From Pseudomonas asiatica (GTDB lineage: Bacteria > Pseudomonadota > Gammaproteobacteria > Pseudomonadales > Pseudomonadaceae): 64,000 bases of DNA. Made by a program: the position numbers and the translations under genes. A model generated the notes under the pieces. That model made no database searches. It worked only from the letters and a program-made list of their open reading frames with translations, and was not told where the DNA came from. Of this stretch, positions 25,577 through 32,491 are shown in pieces (position 1 is the first letter of the stretch; each line of letters begins with the position of its first letter). The DNA lies in assembly GCF_040214835.1 (NCBI RefSeq), contig NZ_CP157874.1:3662001-3726000 (forward strand), given 5' to 3'.

Positions 25577-26353
25577 GTGAAAGTTTTTATCAGTTGGTCT
25601 GGCAGTCGCAGCCGCGCTGTGGCTGAGGTTTTGAGTGACTGGATCAAATGCGTATTGCAAGCGTCTGAGCCTTGGATTTCCACGCGCCATATCGATCGAG
25701 GCTCGTTATGGTTTTCGGAAATTAACGAGAAGCTACGTGACATCTCAGTAGGTATCGTTTGCCTAACGCAGGATAATAAAGATAAACCTTGGATTTTATT
25801 TGAGTCTGGAGCACTTGCAAAAGGCCTGAGTGGAAACAGGGTTTGCACTTTCCTTGTGGATCTTCAGCCTCACGATCTTACAGATCCCCTCGCTCAGTTT
25901 AACCACACAAAGCCTGACAAGGAAGGTGTCTGGGAACTTGTGAGGACGCTTAATGCGTGTTTGGCTGATAGGGCCCTCGATGAAAGAGTGCTTGAGAAAG
26001 CGTTTCTAGTTTACTGGCCTCAGTTCGAAGCAGATTTTGCATCGGCGTTGGCTGCCAATGAGCCTGATAAGGTGACAAAGCCACGCTCACAGCAAGATGT
26101 TCTTACCGAGATCTTGGGTGCAACCCGAGAGCTCACTAGGCGTATTTCTAAAATTGAAAGTGCTCAGCGTTCAAATGCGAATACTGATCGTGCCGCTATC
26201 AAGGATTTTGATAATTTGCTAATTTCGCCTAGCAATTGGGTGCACAACGTTTTTCGTAGTAAGTACACGGCAGAAGAGTTGGATAACCTTGCGAAATTAG
26301 TTAAAGATGGTCGTGCTGCTCCTATAGAAACACCGAAGGAAGATGAAGATTAA
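25577..26353 (+). CDS. TIR-domain protein, candidate NADase effector
   Basis: 258 aa. Residues 1-120 form a bacterial TIR domain: KVFISWSGSRSRAVAEVL at the start, then SVGIVCLTQDN and PWILFESGALAKGL. Glu76 in FESGA is at the place of the catalytic glutamate of NAD-cleaving TIRs. The C-terminal half is helical with a probable coiled coil (ILGATRELTRRISKIES). TIR proteins act in Thoeris, CBASS, TIR-STING and stand-alone abortive infection by depleting NAD or making signal nucleotides. GTG 25577 is chosen for GGGAG six bases upstream; ATG 25553 would add eight residues. AT-rich and next to the integrase remnant. Confidence 0.82.
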   Translation: MKVFISWSGSRSRAVAEVLSDWIKCVLQASEPWISTRHIDRGSLWFSEINEKLRDISVGIVCLTQDNKDKPWILFESGALAKGLSGNRVCTFLVDLQPHDLTDPLAQFNHTKPDKEGVWELVRTLNACLADRALDERVLEKAFLVYWPQFEADFASALAANEPDKVTKPRSQQDVLTEILGATRELTRRISKIESAQRSNANTDRAAIKDFDNLLISPSNWVHNVFRSKYTAEELDNLAKLVKDGRAAPIETPKEDED

Positions 26354-26529
26354 ATGGTCTTGGCCATTAGGTAGAGATGAATAGGCTGATTTAGTGTTGC
26401 TAGAACAGCCGGGCGAGCATGCTGTTGGGCTTGCGCTTACTCATTGTATGCCGCCTTGCTTGTTCGCCGCACCTGCCTCCATCGCCTCCACAAACCGCAT
26501 TGCAGTGCGGTAGCTGAAGGCGAAAACGC

Positions 26530-26778
26530 GTCACGGCCGCCATGCTTCGCCATCGCTGGGACGATGCCCGGGAGGAAGCAGTGAAAGCAGCGGTAGCCGC
26601 CGGCGACCAGATGCTGGCTGGTCGTATTAGCCAATTCCAGTTCCGTGACATCCGCCCTAAAGCAGCATCCGAAATTGTCGATGTCGACCACGCCAGCCTG
26701 CTGCTGGGCCACACCAAGGGCGACATTACCGAGCGGGTATATCGCCGAGTTGGTGCCCTGGCGAAACCGACCAAGTAA
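26530..26778 (+). pseudogene. Integrase C-terminal remnant (tyrosine recombinase), prophage 1
   Basis: The frame reads FQFRDIRPKAAS and then LLGHTKGDITERVYRRVG, covering the second catalytic Arg region, the His/Lys box and the nucleophilic Tyr of a phage tyrosine recombinase. The first ~300 residues are missing, so it cannot work. It ends 110 bp before the right att, as integrase genes do in phiCTX-like prophages. Confidence 0.75.
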
Positions 26779-26859
26779 GAAAGTATCGGAAGCGCTTCCG
26801 AAATAAACCATTCCCAAGGGTGTTCCCATGGGTAGTTTTTCTATGCCCCAGAAACGCAA

Positions 26860-26883
26860 AAAGCCCTGAATAATCAGGGCTTT
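26860..26883 (-). terminator. Second copy of the tRNA-Ser-type terminator
   Basis: The same AAAGCCCTGA-ATAA-TCAGGGCTTT hairpin as at 16651-16674, here in the right end of prophage 1 just before the middle att. It would restore a stop for the tRNA transcript after integration. Confidence 0.7.
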
Positions 26884-26888
26884 GAATG

Positions 26889-26914
26889 TGGCGGAAGCGT
26901 AGAGATTCGAACTC
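26889..26914. repeat. att copy 2 (junction of prophages 1 and 2)
   Basis: The identical 26-bp tRNA-Ser 3' segment, followed by CAACAAAATGG as in copy 1. GTTCCC-type sites lie on both sides (26809-26828 and 26984-27005), so it is the right end of one element and the left end of the next. Confidence 0.9.
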
Positions 26915-27069
26915 AACAAAATGGCGAAAGCTGGGCTGAAGGCCTTGATTTCTGTGGGCTGGAGCGTGCGTTTGTGAGCGTTTTTGTTCCCAGAGTGTTC
27001 CCAAGGTGGGTGTGCACGTCATCTGCCAGGGTGCTTCCCAATAGGGAATCGCCGTTTAAGGTTGACCCC

Positions 27070-27362
27070 TCAAAAAAAGGTAATTTTGGTAATTGAGATC
27101 TGAAAATGGTCTGGAGGCCGCGTAAATCAAGGGCTACAGGGATTTTGGAAAAGGTAATTTTTTGGTAATTGAAAGGTAATTGGATTACCTCCATCACTGG
27201 TTGTATGACGAAAAAACCCTACCCTTTAAAATCAAACACTTACGGAAAAATTACCTTTCTCCTTACCTTTAATTACCTTTTTTGGTAATCGCTCAAACCT
27301 TTGTCCCATAAGGCTTGCAGGGGTGTTATACCCCCCTCCTAACCGAAATTACCTTTTTTTGA
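27070..27362. repeat. GGTAATT / AATTACC iterons, copy 2
   Basis: The same array of paired and inverted GGTAAT motifs as in prophage 1. The motifs are kept while spacer bases have changed, which suggests selection on the binding sites. Confidence 0.7.
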
Positions 27363-27530
27363 TGGGTCTCCCTAAAAATGGAAGGACGCGAGCCCTGTGC
27401 CCGCAAAATCAGGCCTTGCTGCAGGGATACGCAGAAGCGCGCCCTCCCCTATACCTACCCGGCCGCCCAGTAACTGCGCTGAGCTGGCGGTCGTGCAGGT
27501 GCGCAGAAATTCCGACACGTTTAGCCCGCA

Positions 27531-27550
27531 GGCGTGGCGGGGGGACGAGG
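27531..27550. other. Candidate cos site, prophage 2
   Basis: GGCGTGGCGGGGGGACGAGG, closer to the P2-type GGCGAGGCGGGG end than the copy in prophage 1. Sequence shared by the two prophages ends just after it. Confidence 0.5.
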
Positions 27551-27720
27551 GCGCGCGCCGGGGTAAGCATCAAGTTGCTTCCACTCCTTTAGTCGGTGAA
27601 ACTACGGTTCTCTGCGGGTGCCTCTATCGATTCAAGACCCAGCTTTCTCACTACGTAGCCAACCCAGGAAGCTGACCGCCCTTCCCGTCCCAACGCGACT
27701 ACAGCCAGATAAGGAATATC

Positions 27721-29106
27721 ATGTCGAATTACAATCCTTTTGAAAAAGGGATTCACGAACTAACGATCGATGATCTCAACGCTCTGCGCTTCGTTTCGGA
27801 GGGCTGGTATATAGAGTACAAACAGGAGCTTTCTAAAGCTGACGCAATCGCTAAGTCTATCTCTGCGCTGGCCAATAGCTATGGGGGCTGGATTTTCTAT
27901 GGAGTTGCGGAAGAATCAAAAGAAAACTCTGTAGCTGGTTCTTTTCCCGGAATAGGGAAAGATGAGATTGACGGAGCCTTACAGCGTATTCGACAGGCAG
28001 TCGCCACTAAAATAAGTCCGGACTCTCACTATGAAGTGGTGGCATTGTATGGACCCAGTGAAGTCCTTAGCCTTGAAGCGGGAAAAGCTATAATATGCGT
28101 ATCAGTACCTCAAAGCTTAGAGGCTCCCCACATACACAGTAAGGGAGTAATCTACAGACGCGTAGCCGACGGATCAGAACCGGTACCTGAAAACGATCGA
28201 CACATGATTGAAAAAATGTTCGACCGTTCGAAGGCTACAATTGATTTATACAAGGAGTGGGTATCAGAAGACCCTGAACTTTCAAAAGCCGAGGCCACCA
28301 ACCCACATGTCAGGATTATCATTTCAACACACCCATGGAAGAAACCCAGACCAAGCTTCCACCTCAACATTGAACGAGCAAGGGAAGCGCTTGGCGCTGA
28401 TAAAAAAAATTTCCGCTCGGTCACCTTCGATACTTTCTACTCAAGTACTCAAGGTATAGTTGCCAGGCAATGCGGTGGATCCGACCCTACAACTACGAGA
28501 CTAACGTGGAACATTTACCCTTCACTGAGCGGTGATGTGTCAATTCCTCTGCAGATGATAGATCTACCTACTAGGCGAGTCGCTGAATTATTAAGCAAAT
28601 TCGAAACAGGGAGAGAATTTGCAACAATATTCACCGACTCAAAGGCCGAGAATTTACGCCTAGTAGATATGAACGTTCTATTCCATGTCATAATGGGCAT
28701 TGTACAATCGCATAGAGCCCTTTTAAAAACTGGAGGGCTACCTTGCGAATTTTATATAAAAATAAAATTAATCAACACCTGGAGAACAACCCCATTCCTC
28801 GACGCAAACTTCTACTTAGATCACATCAAAAAAAATGGAATTCCGCTGTGCTTGACGGAAGAATGCATCAACCCACCTGGCTCACACCCTGACACCTTCA
28901 TACATGTTAAAGACGTGCCAGATGCAGAAAGCGATGAAGTAAGTGTAGCCATACAAGCCGTGAACATATTTACACCGATAGCTGAAGCATTTGGAATTCC
29001 AATGAAGGAGCTGTGGCTAAACTACTCCTCTGAGACCACCACAATTTACAGCGAATTGATTGGTGCCGGAGAACGTTCCGTAGCCCTTGGGGCGATACGG
29101 GAGTAA
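27721..29106 (+). CDS. AlbA_2 (Schlafen-like) putative nucleic-acid-binding protein, phage cargo
   Basis: 461 aa. Residues ~15-165 form an AlbA_2/Schlafen-type divergent ATP- or nucleic-acid-binding module: WYIEYKQEL near residue 30, ALANSYGGWIFYGV at 50-62, and GVIYRRVADGSEPV closing the domain. The remaining ~290 residues are a conserved-looking soluble region I do not recognise. AAGGAAT precedes the ATG. It is AT-rich and lies between cos candidate and portal, exactly where prophage 1 has the ParA operon and phiCTX its ctx toxin. A phage-defence or lysogenic-conversion role is inferred from that position. Confidence 0.78.
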   Translation: MSNYNPFEKGIHELTIDDLNALRFVSEGWYIEYKQELSKADAIAKSISALANSYGGWIFYGVAEESKENSVAGSFPGIGKDEIDGALQRIRQAVATKISPDSHYEVVALYGPSEVLSLEAGKAIICVSVPQSLEAPHIHSKGVIYRRVADGSEPVPENDRHMIEKMFDRSKATIDLYKEWVSEDPELSKAEATNPHVRIIISTHPWKKPRPSFHLNIERAREALGADKKNFRSVTFDTFYSSTQGIVARQCGGSDPTTTRLTWNIYPSLSGDVSIPLQMIDLPTRRVAELLSKFETGREFATIFTDSKAENLRLVDMNVLFHVIMGIVQSHRALLKTGGLPCEFYIKIKLINTWRTTPFLDANFYLDHIKKNGIPLCLTEECINPPGSHPDTFIHVKDVPDAESDEVSVAIQAVNIFTPIAEAFGIPMKELWLNYSSETTTIYSELIGAGERSVALGAIRE

Positions 29107-29148
29107 ATTGTTAAATCGAAGCTGCTTCGGTCATTGAAGGGAATACAA

Positions 29149-29173
29149 CTGCCCGCCCAATATGGCGGGCAGT
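29149..29173. terminator. Hairpin between AlbA_2 gene and convergent portal gene
   Basis: ACTGCCCGCC-AATA-TGGCGGGCAGT followed by ATTGCTT. It lies between two convergent genes and may serve both, though T runs are short. Confidence 0.5.
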
Positions 29174-29223
29174 ATTGCTTGAATTTCAGTGAACTCATGC
29201 CGTATCGAGCTGTTAGATCTACC

Positions 29224-30267
29224 TCAATTACCATTTGATATGGGAATCTCATAGGGCTTAAAGCGGATAATCTCTTCACCCATCCACTCATTGATCTGAT
29301 GCAATCGAGCCTGTTCCGGCTCCAATTCATTCATAGCCCATACCTCAGTGGCATCCCGGACAGAGCCAAAGCCGCCTGCGTTCTGAGGCACCACACCCAT
29401 TAACTGCGGTGGGATGCGTAACATGGCCAGTTGGTCGTCGCGGCTGATATTCTTTATCGCGCCGAAGTCATCCTTGGCTGCAACTTCGCTGATCGGTATG
29501 AGTTGGATACCGTCCTTCTTGCCGTTTGGCGCGTACATGAACAGGTTGCGGAAGTTGCCCGGGCCCTTGCTGCTCTTCATCGCCGTGCGCAGGTCGTCGA
29601 CGAAGTCTTCATTCTGGGCTGCGTCGGTCATGTACAGAATGAAGCCCGCATGGCTCCCGTTCTGGTAGTACTTTCGGCGGAACAACGTGGCCGACTCATT
29701 GAGCAATGCGGCCTGCAGCGCTGGCAACCACTCCGGCAGGCCATACACCTCTTGGTTGATATCAGCCACTCGCAGGTGGCAGATGCTGCCCGCCCTGAAC
29801 TCATGCTCATCACGCCAACCGCGCACCTGGTAATACGTCTCCAGATCCGCACCGCGGCGCATGTACTTCGCCAGGCAAGGCCGAAGCCCCATCGCTCGGC
29901 CCAACATGTTGTCGCGCTTTTCCAGGTAAAGATTGCCCGACCACCCCAGATCCATGACGATCTGCTCGAACGCTTGGCGGGTCAGCAGCCTGTGGGGAAT
30001 GAATGTCCGCGCCAAGGCGTTGCGCTTGAAGATCAGCCCAGACTGCAGGTAGACGCTGGCCTTCGACGATCGGGCCAGTCCGTCCAGCGAAACTGGCGGC
30101 TCATACCACCGACCGTTGCTGTAGCACTCCAGGTAATCCAGGATCTCGCGCCCGTCCAGGACCGGTACCGGATCGCCAAAGGTGAAGGCCTCAGCCCGGG
30201 TGTTCGGGTTGGCGAGCAGCTCGCCGGCAGTCGCCGGCGCGGCGCCGGCCAGGTCGATGTTGCCCAT
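29224..30267 (-). CDS. Phage portal protein (P2 gpQ-like), intact
   Basis: 347 aa, about the length of P2 gpQ (344). It builds the portal ring through which DNA enters the capsid. Family blocks include FTFGDPVPVLDGREILDYLE near the N-terminus, RTFIPHRLLTRQAFEQIVMD, LFRRKYYQNGSHAGFILYMTD and IPPQLMGVVPQNAGGFG. The ATG overlaps the stop of the terminase fragment by one base, the usual P-Q order on the leftward strand. It is intact although all its assembly partners are missing from this element. Confidence 0.9.
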   Translation of the reverse strand: MGNIDLAGAAPATAGELLANPNTRAEAFTFGDPVPVLDGREILDYLECYSNGRWYEPPVSLDGLARSSKASVYLQSGLIFKRNALARTFIPHRLLTRQAFEQIVMDLGWSGNLYLEKRDNMLGRAMGLRPCLAKYMRRGADLETYYQVRGWRDEHEFRAGSICHLRVADINQEVYGLPEWLPALQAALLNESATLFRRKYYQNGSHAGFILYMTDAAQNEDFVDDLRTAMKSSKGPGNFRNLFMYAPNGKKDGIQLIPISEVAAKDDFGAIKNISRDDQLAMLRIPPQLMGVVPQNAGGFGSVRDATEVWAMNELEPEQARLHQINEWMGEEIIRFKPYEIPISNGN

Positions 30268-30608
30268 CAGAAGATCTCCATGATGCGAGTATTGGTTGCG
30301 GTCTGCCCTTCAAGCGGCTCGTTGTGCAGCGCGTGAAAGAGCGCCCAGGCCAAGTCGGCATGACCGGTGGCCTCGTTCCGGCCTGCTGTGTAGGTAAATT
30401 GGCGACCACCAGGTGTAATGGTTTTGCGAATGGCCATGAGGGACTGCGCTACGTCTGTTGCACCGGCATCGAACTCCAACCGCCCTTTGCTGATGACGTC
30501 CCACGCTTTCATGACCAGGCGGGTTTTAACCTCGGGGCTGTAAGTGAAGGTGCGCAGCGCTGGGAAGAATTGGCGCACCAGCTGGGCCACGGCGCTGCCC
30601 ATACCACG
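30267..30608 (-). pseudogene. Terminase large subunit (P2 gpP-like), C-terminal fragment
   Basis: Only the last ~110 residues remain: MGSAVAQLVRQFFPAL, YSPEVKTRLVMKAWDVI, then GRLEFDAGATDVAQS and ATGHADLAWALFHALHNEPL, the end of the nuclease half of gpP-type terminases. Upstream of about 30608 the frame reads antisense of the lysis gene, so ATPase and most nuclease residues are lost. Confidence 0.82.
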
Positions 30609-30611
30609 GGC

Positions 30612-31059
30612 ACCGGAAGACGACCAGGAGCAACTTCGCCAGCGCGCTGACGATTTGGCTAAACAGGCTCCCGCCTTGGTCAACCCCAAGGCCGGCGGTT
30701 ACATCGGCGGGACGTCCGAGCATCAACGGCTCGCCCAGGCTCGCCAGATCGACGAGATAGCAGCTCTTGAATCGGCCAGCTGGGGCGCCTTCCAGGTGAT
30801 GGGTTTTCATTGGAGGCGCCTCGGATATGCCAGTGTCCACGACTTCGTGGCAGCGATGGTCAGGAGCGAAGCCGACCAGCTGGAGGCCTTTGTCCGCTTC
30901 ATCGAGACCGACGCAAGCCTCCTCAAGGCACTGAAAGGGCTGAAATGGGCGACAGTGGCCAAGCTCTACAACGGTCCGGACTACCAGCGAAACCTGTACG
31001 ACGTGAAGCTTGAACGGGCATTTGAACGGCACCAGGACCGCGCCATGGTGGCTGCCTGA
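30612..31059 (+). pseudogene. N-acetylmuramidase endolysin, C-terminal fragment
   Basis: The frame contains GGYIGGTSEHQRLAQARQID, AALESASWGAFQVMG, LEAFVRFIETD and YNGPDYQRNLYDVKL, the later part of the phage N-acetylmuramidase domain. The N-terminal part with the catalytic glutamate is gone, cut at the same junction as the terminase. The frame opens at 30544, but the first part is terminase antisense. Confidence 0.75.
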
Positions 31060-31260
31060 TGGACGTTCGCGCCGGCCTTCTGGCTGCGGCCCTGATAGCA
31101 GCCGTGGCCTCCGGCCTTTGGGGCTGGGGGCAACGCAGCATGCTGGCCACCGCACAGGCGACCGTCGAGCGCGTTGAGGACCAGCGCAAGCGTGCGCAAG
31201 AGGACGCTGATCGAAACCTAGCAACCGCCAATCACCTGAACGTCACCCTGCGGCATCGCT
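31059..31260 (+). pseudogene. Rz-like i-spanin, truncated
   Basis: Starts inside the muramidase stop (TGATGG). An N-terminal membrane anchor (LLAAALIAAVASGLWGWG) and a charged coiled-coil (ATVERVEDQRKRAQEDADR) are typical of inner-membrane spanins in lysis cassettes. At about 31250 it runs into integrase sequence in another frame, so the natural C-terminus is lost; the fused frame continues to 31406. Confidence 0.65.
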
Positions 31261-31392
31261 ACGCCAGAGTGGATTGCAGACCAGATGGGGCACACGTCAA
31301 CGGCGATGATCTTCAAGCACTACGCGAAGTGGATCAGCGAGGACGGCCCGGACGTGATAGGGCTATTGAACAAAGCGCTCAGACTAGCCTGA
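31250..31392 (+). pseudogene. Integrase C-terminal remnant (tyrosine recombinase), prophage 2
   Basis: In the frame set by 31261 the sequence reads TPEWIADQMGHTSTAMIFKHYAKWI and ends NKALRLA stop at 31392. QMGH is the His box and FKHYAKW carries the nucleophilic Tyr of a phage integrase. Only the last ~47 residues remain. It differs clearly from the integrase tail of prophage 1, so the two elements had different integrases. Confidence 0.75.
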
Positions 31393-31479
31393 GAAAATGG
31401 TGCTGAAATGACTTCATATCGCCATTGACGAAGGTAATCGATGTTGAAAAAATTGCGCCCCTAAAAATCGAGCAAGGCT

Positions 31480-31902
31480 ATGGCTGTGGAAATGGAACTT
31501 AAGTGGCTCGTCATGGAAGGGGCGGTGCCTCTTCTTGGGGCTGCAGTGCTCTACACCGCGCTGGGTATCTGTACATACATCGTTTCGACGGCCAAGGGGA
31601 CCTTCGCCTTTCAGTGGTCTCAAGCGCTAGACTCGCTAGGCTGGCTGTATGGCGGTGCGATTTTGGCGATGCAGTCAGGCATGAAAGGGTGGGATGTCAA
31701 GAACGTTGGGGTGCTTCCTCAAGCGTGCTTCGCTGTAGCCGTAGTGTGCCTGCTGATCTTGATTGCAGCTATGATGGAAAGAGGGAAGAATCCCAGTTGG
31801 CAACCGCCGAAGCTGCTCAAAGCACTTTCGGCCCTACTCGTTGTCATCATCCTTTATGCAGGCTTTGAGACTCAGCTGACCATCAAGGGAGCTCAACAAT
31901 GA
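31480..31902 (+). CDS. Four-helix membrane protein, first of a two-gene cargo pair
   Basis: 140 aa with four hydrophobic segments, around residues 14-36, 48-66, 78-98 and 112-130 (for example AVPLLGAAVLYTALGICTYI and LLVVIILYAGF). No family is recognised. The start could be ATG 31480 or ATG 31492; neither has an ideal ribosome site. The stop overlaps the next ATG, so the two are coupled. It lies between the integrase remnant and the right att, where superinfection-exclusion or defence genes are often found in prophages. Confidence 0.68.
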   Translation: MAVEMELKWLVMEGAVPLLGAAVLYTALGICTYIVSTAKGTFAFQWSQALDSLGWLYGGAILAMQSGMKGWDVKNVGVLPQACFAVAVVCLLILIAAMMERGKNPSWQPPKLLKALSALLVVIILYAGFETQLTIKGAQQ

Positions 31903-32291
31903 ACGCAGTGAAAAAAGAAGACGTTACACCTAGCCGGGATACTCAGCTGAAGGAAGCTGACCTGGAGGTTATCCTTCACTACCTGCGGAGCGCCCATCCT
32001 CGCCCTGAAGATCTAAAGATCAAAAATTTCAAGCGCATACTCATAGACGCTCGCAAGCACGAAGCAGACGAAGACGCTGAATTTGATACAAAGAGCCTGT
32101 GGTCTCATCACCTTGGATCGAAGTGGGCGACCGCACTGAGTAGCTCCGCTGTTGCTGGCCTAGCTACGGCGATTACGGCACCGACCATTCCATTTCTCGT
32201 GGTCGCTACTGCGGCAGCAGGACTAGTTGCCGGCTGGGTAGCTGCAAACAAGATTGAAGACACCGCGTCTGATGCCAAAAAGCCTGACTGA
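31899..32291 (+). CDS. Protein with C-terminal membrane hairpin, second of the cargo pair
   Basis: 130 aa: a charged soluble N-terminal ~75 residues (TQLKEADLEVILHYLRSAHP and FKRILIDARKHEADED), then a hydrophobic Ala/Gly-rich hairpin (ALSSSAVAGLATAITAP, FLVVATAAAGLVAGW) and a short charged tail. AAGGGAG precedes the ATG at good spacing and overlaps the previous gene's 3' end. The overlap suggests the two proteins form one membrane complex. Function is unknown. Two hairpin terminators follow. Confidence 0.68.
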   Translation: MNAVKKEDVTPSRDTQLKEADLEVILHYLRSAHPRPEDLKIKNFKRILIDARKHEADEDAEFDTKSLWSHHLGSKWATALSSSAVAGLATAITAPTIPFLVVATAAAGLVAGWVAANKIEDTASDAKKPD

Positions 32292-32315
32292 TCTCGTCAA
32301 ATCCGGTCTCATTGA

Positions 32316-32345
32316 AAAGCCACCCTCCTAGGGTGGCTTTTTTGT
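32316..32345 (+). terminator. Terminator of the membrane-protein pair
   Basis: AAAGCCACCC-TCCTA-GGGTGGCTTTTTTG, a strong stem with a T run, 25 bp after the last stop codon. Confidence 0.85.
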
Positions 32346-32379
32346 GGGTTAGCTTGACTGATGTGGATCAGCAAACGAA

Positions 32380-32405
32380 AAAAGGGGCCTAGAAAGGCCC
32401 CTTTT
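32380..32405 (-). terminator. Terminator downstream of tRNA-Ser supplied by prophage 2
   Basis: AAAAGGGGCCT-AGAA-AGGCCCCTTTTT; symmetrical, so it can act both ways. It would now end the leftward tRNA-Ser transcript in place of the displaced host hairpin at 16651. Confidence 0.7.
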
Positions 32406-32491
32406 TTTGCTCATGATTCCCAGAATGTTCCCAAAACGTTCCCTTTTCGCGGGATGCGGGCGGCGAACACCAATGAAATCAAGCATTTGTA

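Larger units (their letters stand above)
16687..26914. mobile_element. Prophage remnant 1, P2/phiCTX-like, in tRNA-Ser
   Basis: Bounded by 26-bp att copies identical to the 3' end of the tRNA-Ser gene at 32492-32579. In order it holds a left arm with iterons and a cos candidate, a ParA operon, a portal (gpQ) remnant, a scaffold tail, the N-terminal third of the capsid protein (gpN), several phage genes with AT-rich cargo between them (membrane protein, FRG, TIR), and an integrase C-terminus beside the right att. The att-cos-cargo-portal order matches phiCTX, where the ctx toxin gene has this place. Terminase, tail, lysis and replication genes are missing. Confidence 0.85.
26889..27555. repeat. 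Conserved prophage left arm, copy 2
   Basis: Direct repeat of 16687-17354, with scattered substitutions and a few one-base indels. Homologous recombination between the copies could delete prophage 1 as a unit. Confidence 0.88.

Noticed and set aside
26399..26443. Tiny reverse-strand frame MSKRKPNSMLARLF near the TIR gene
   Set aside because: It resembles the start of a small conserved phage protein, but only 14 codons remain before a stop; too short to annotate as a gene.
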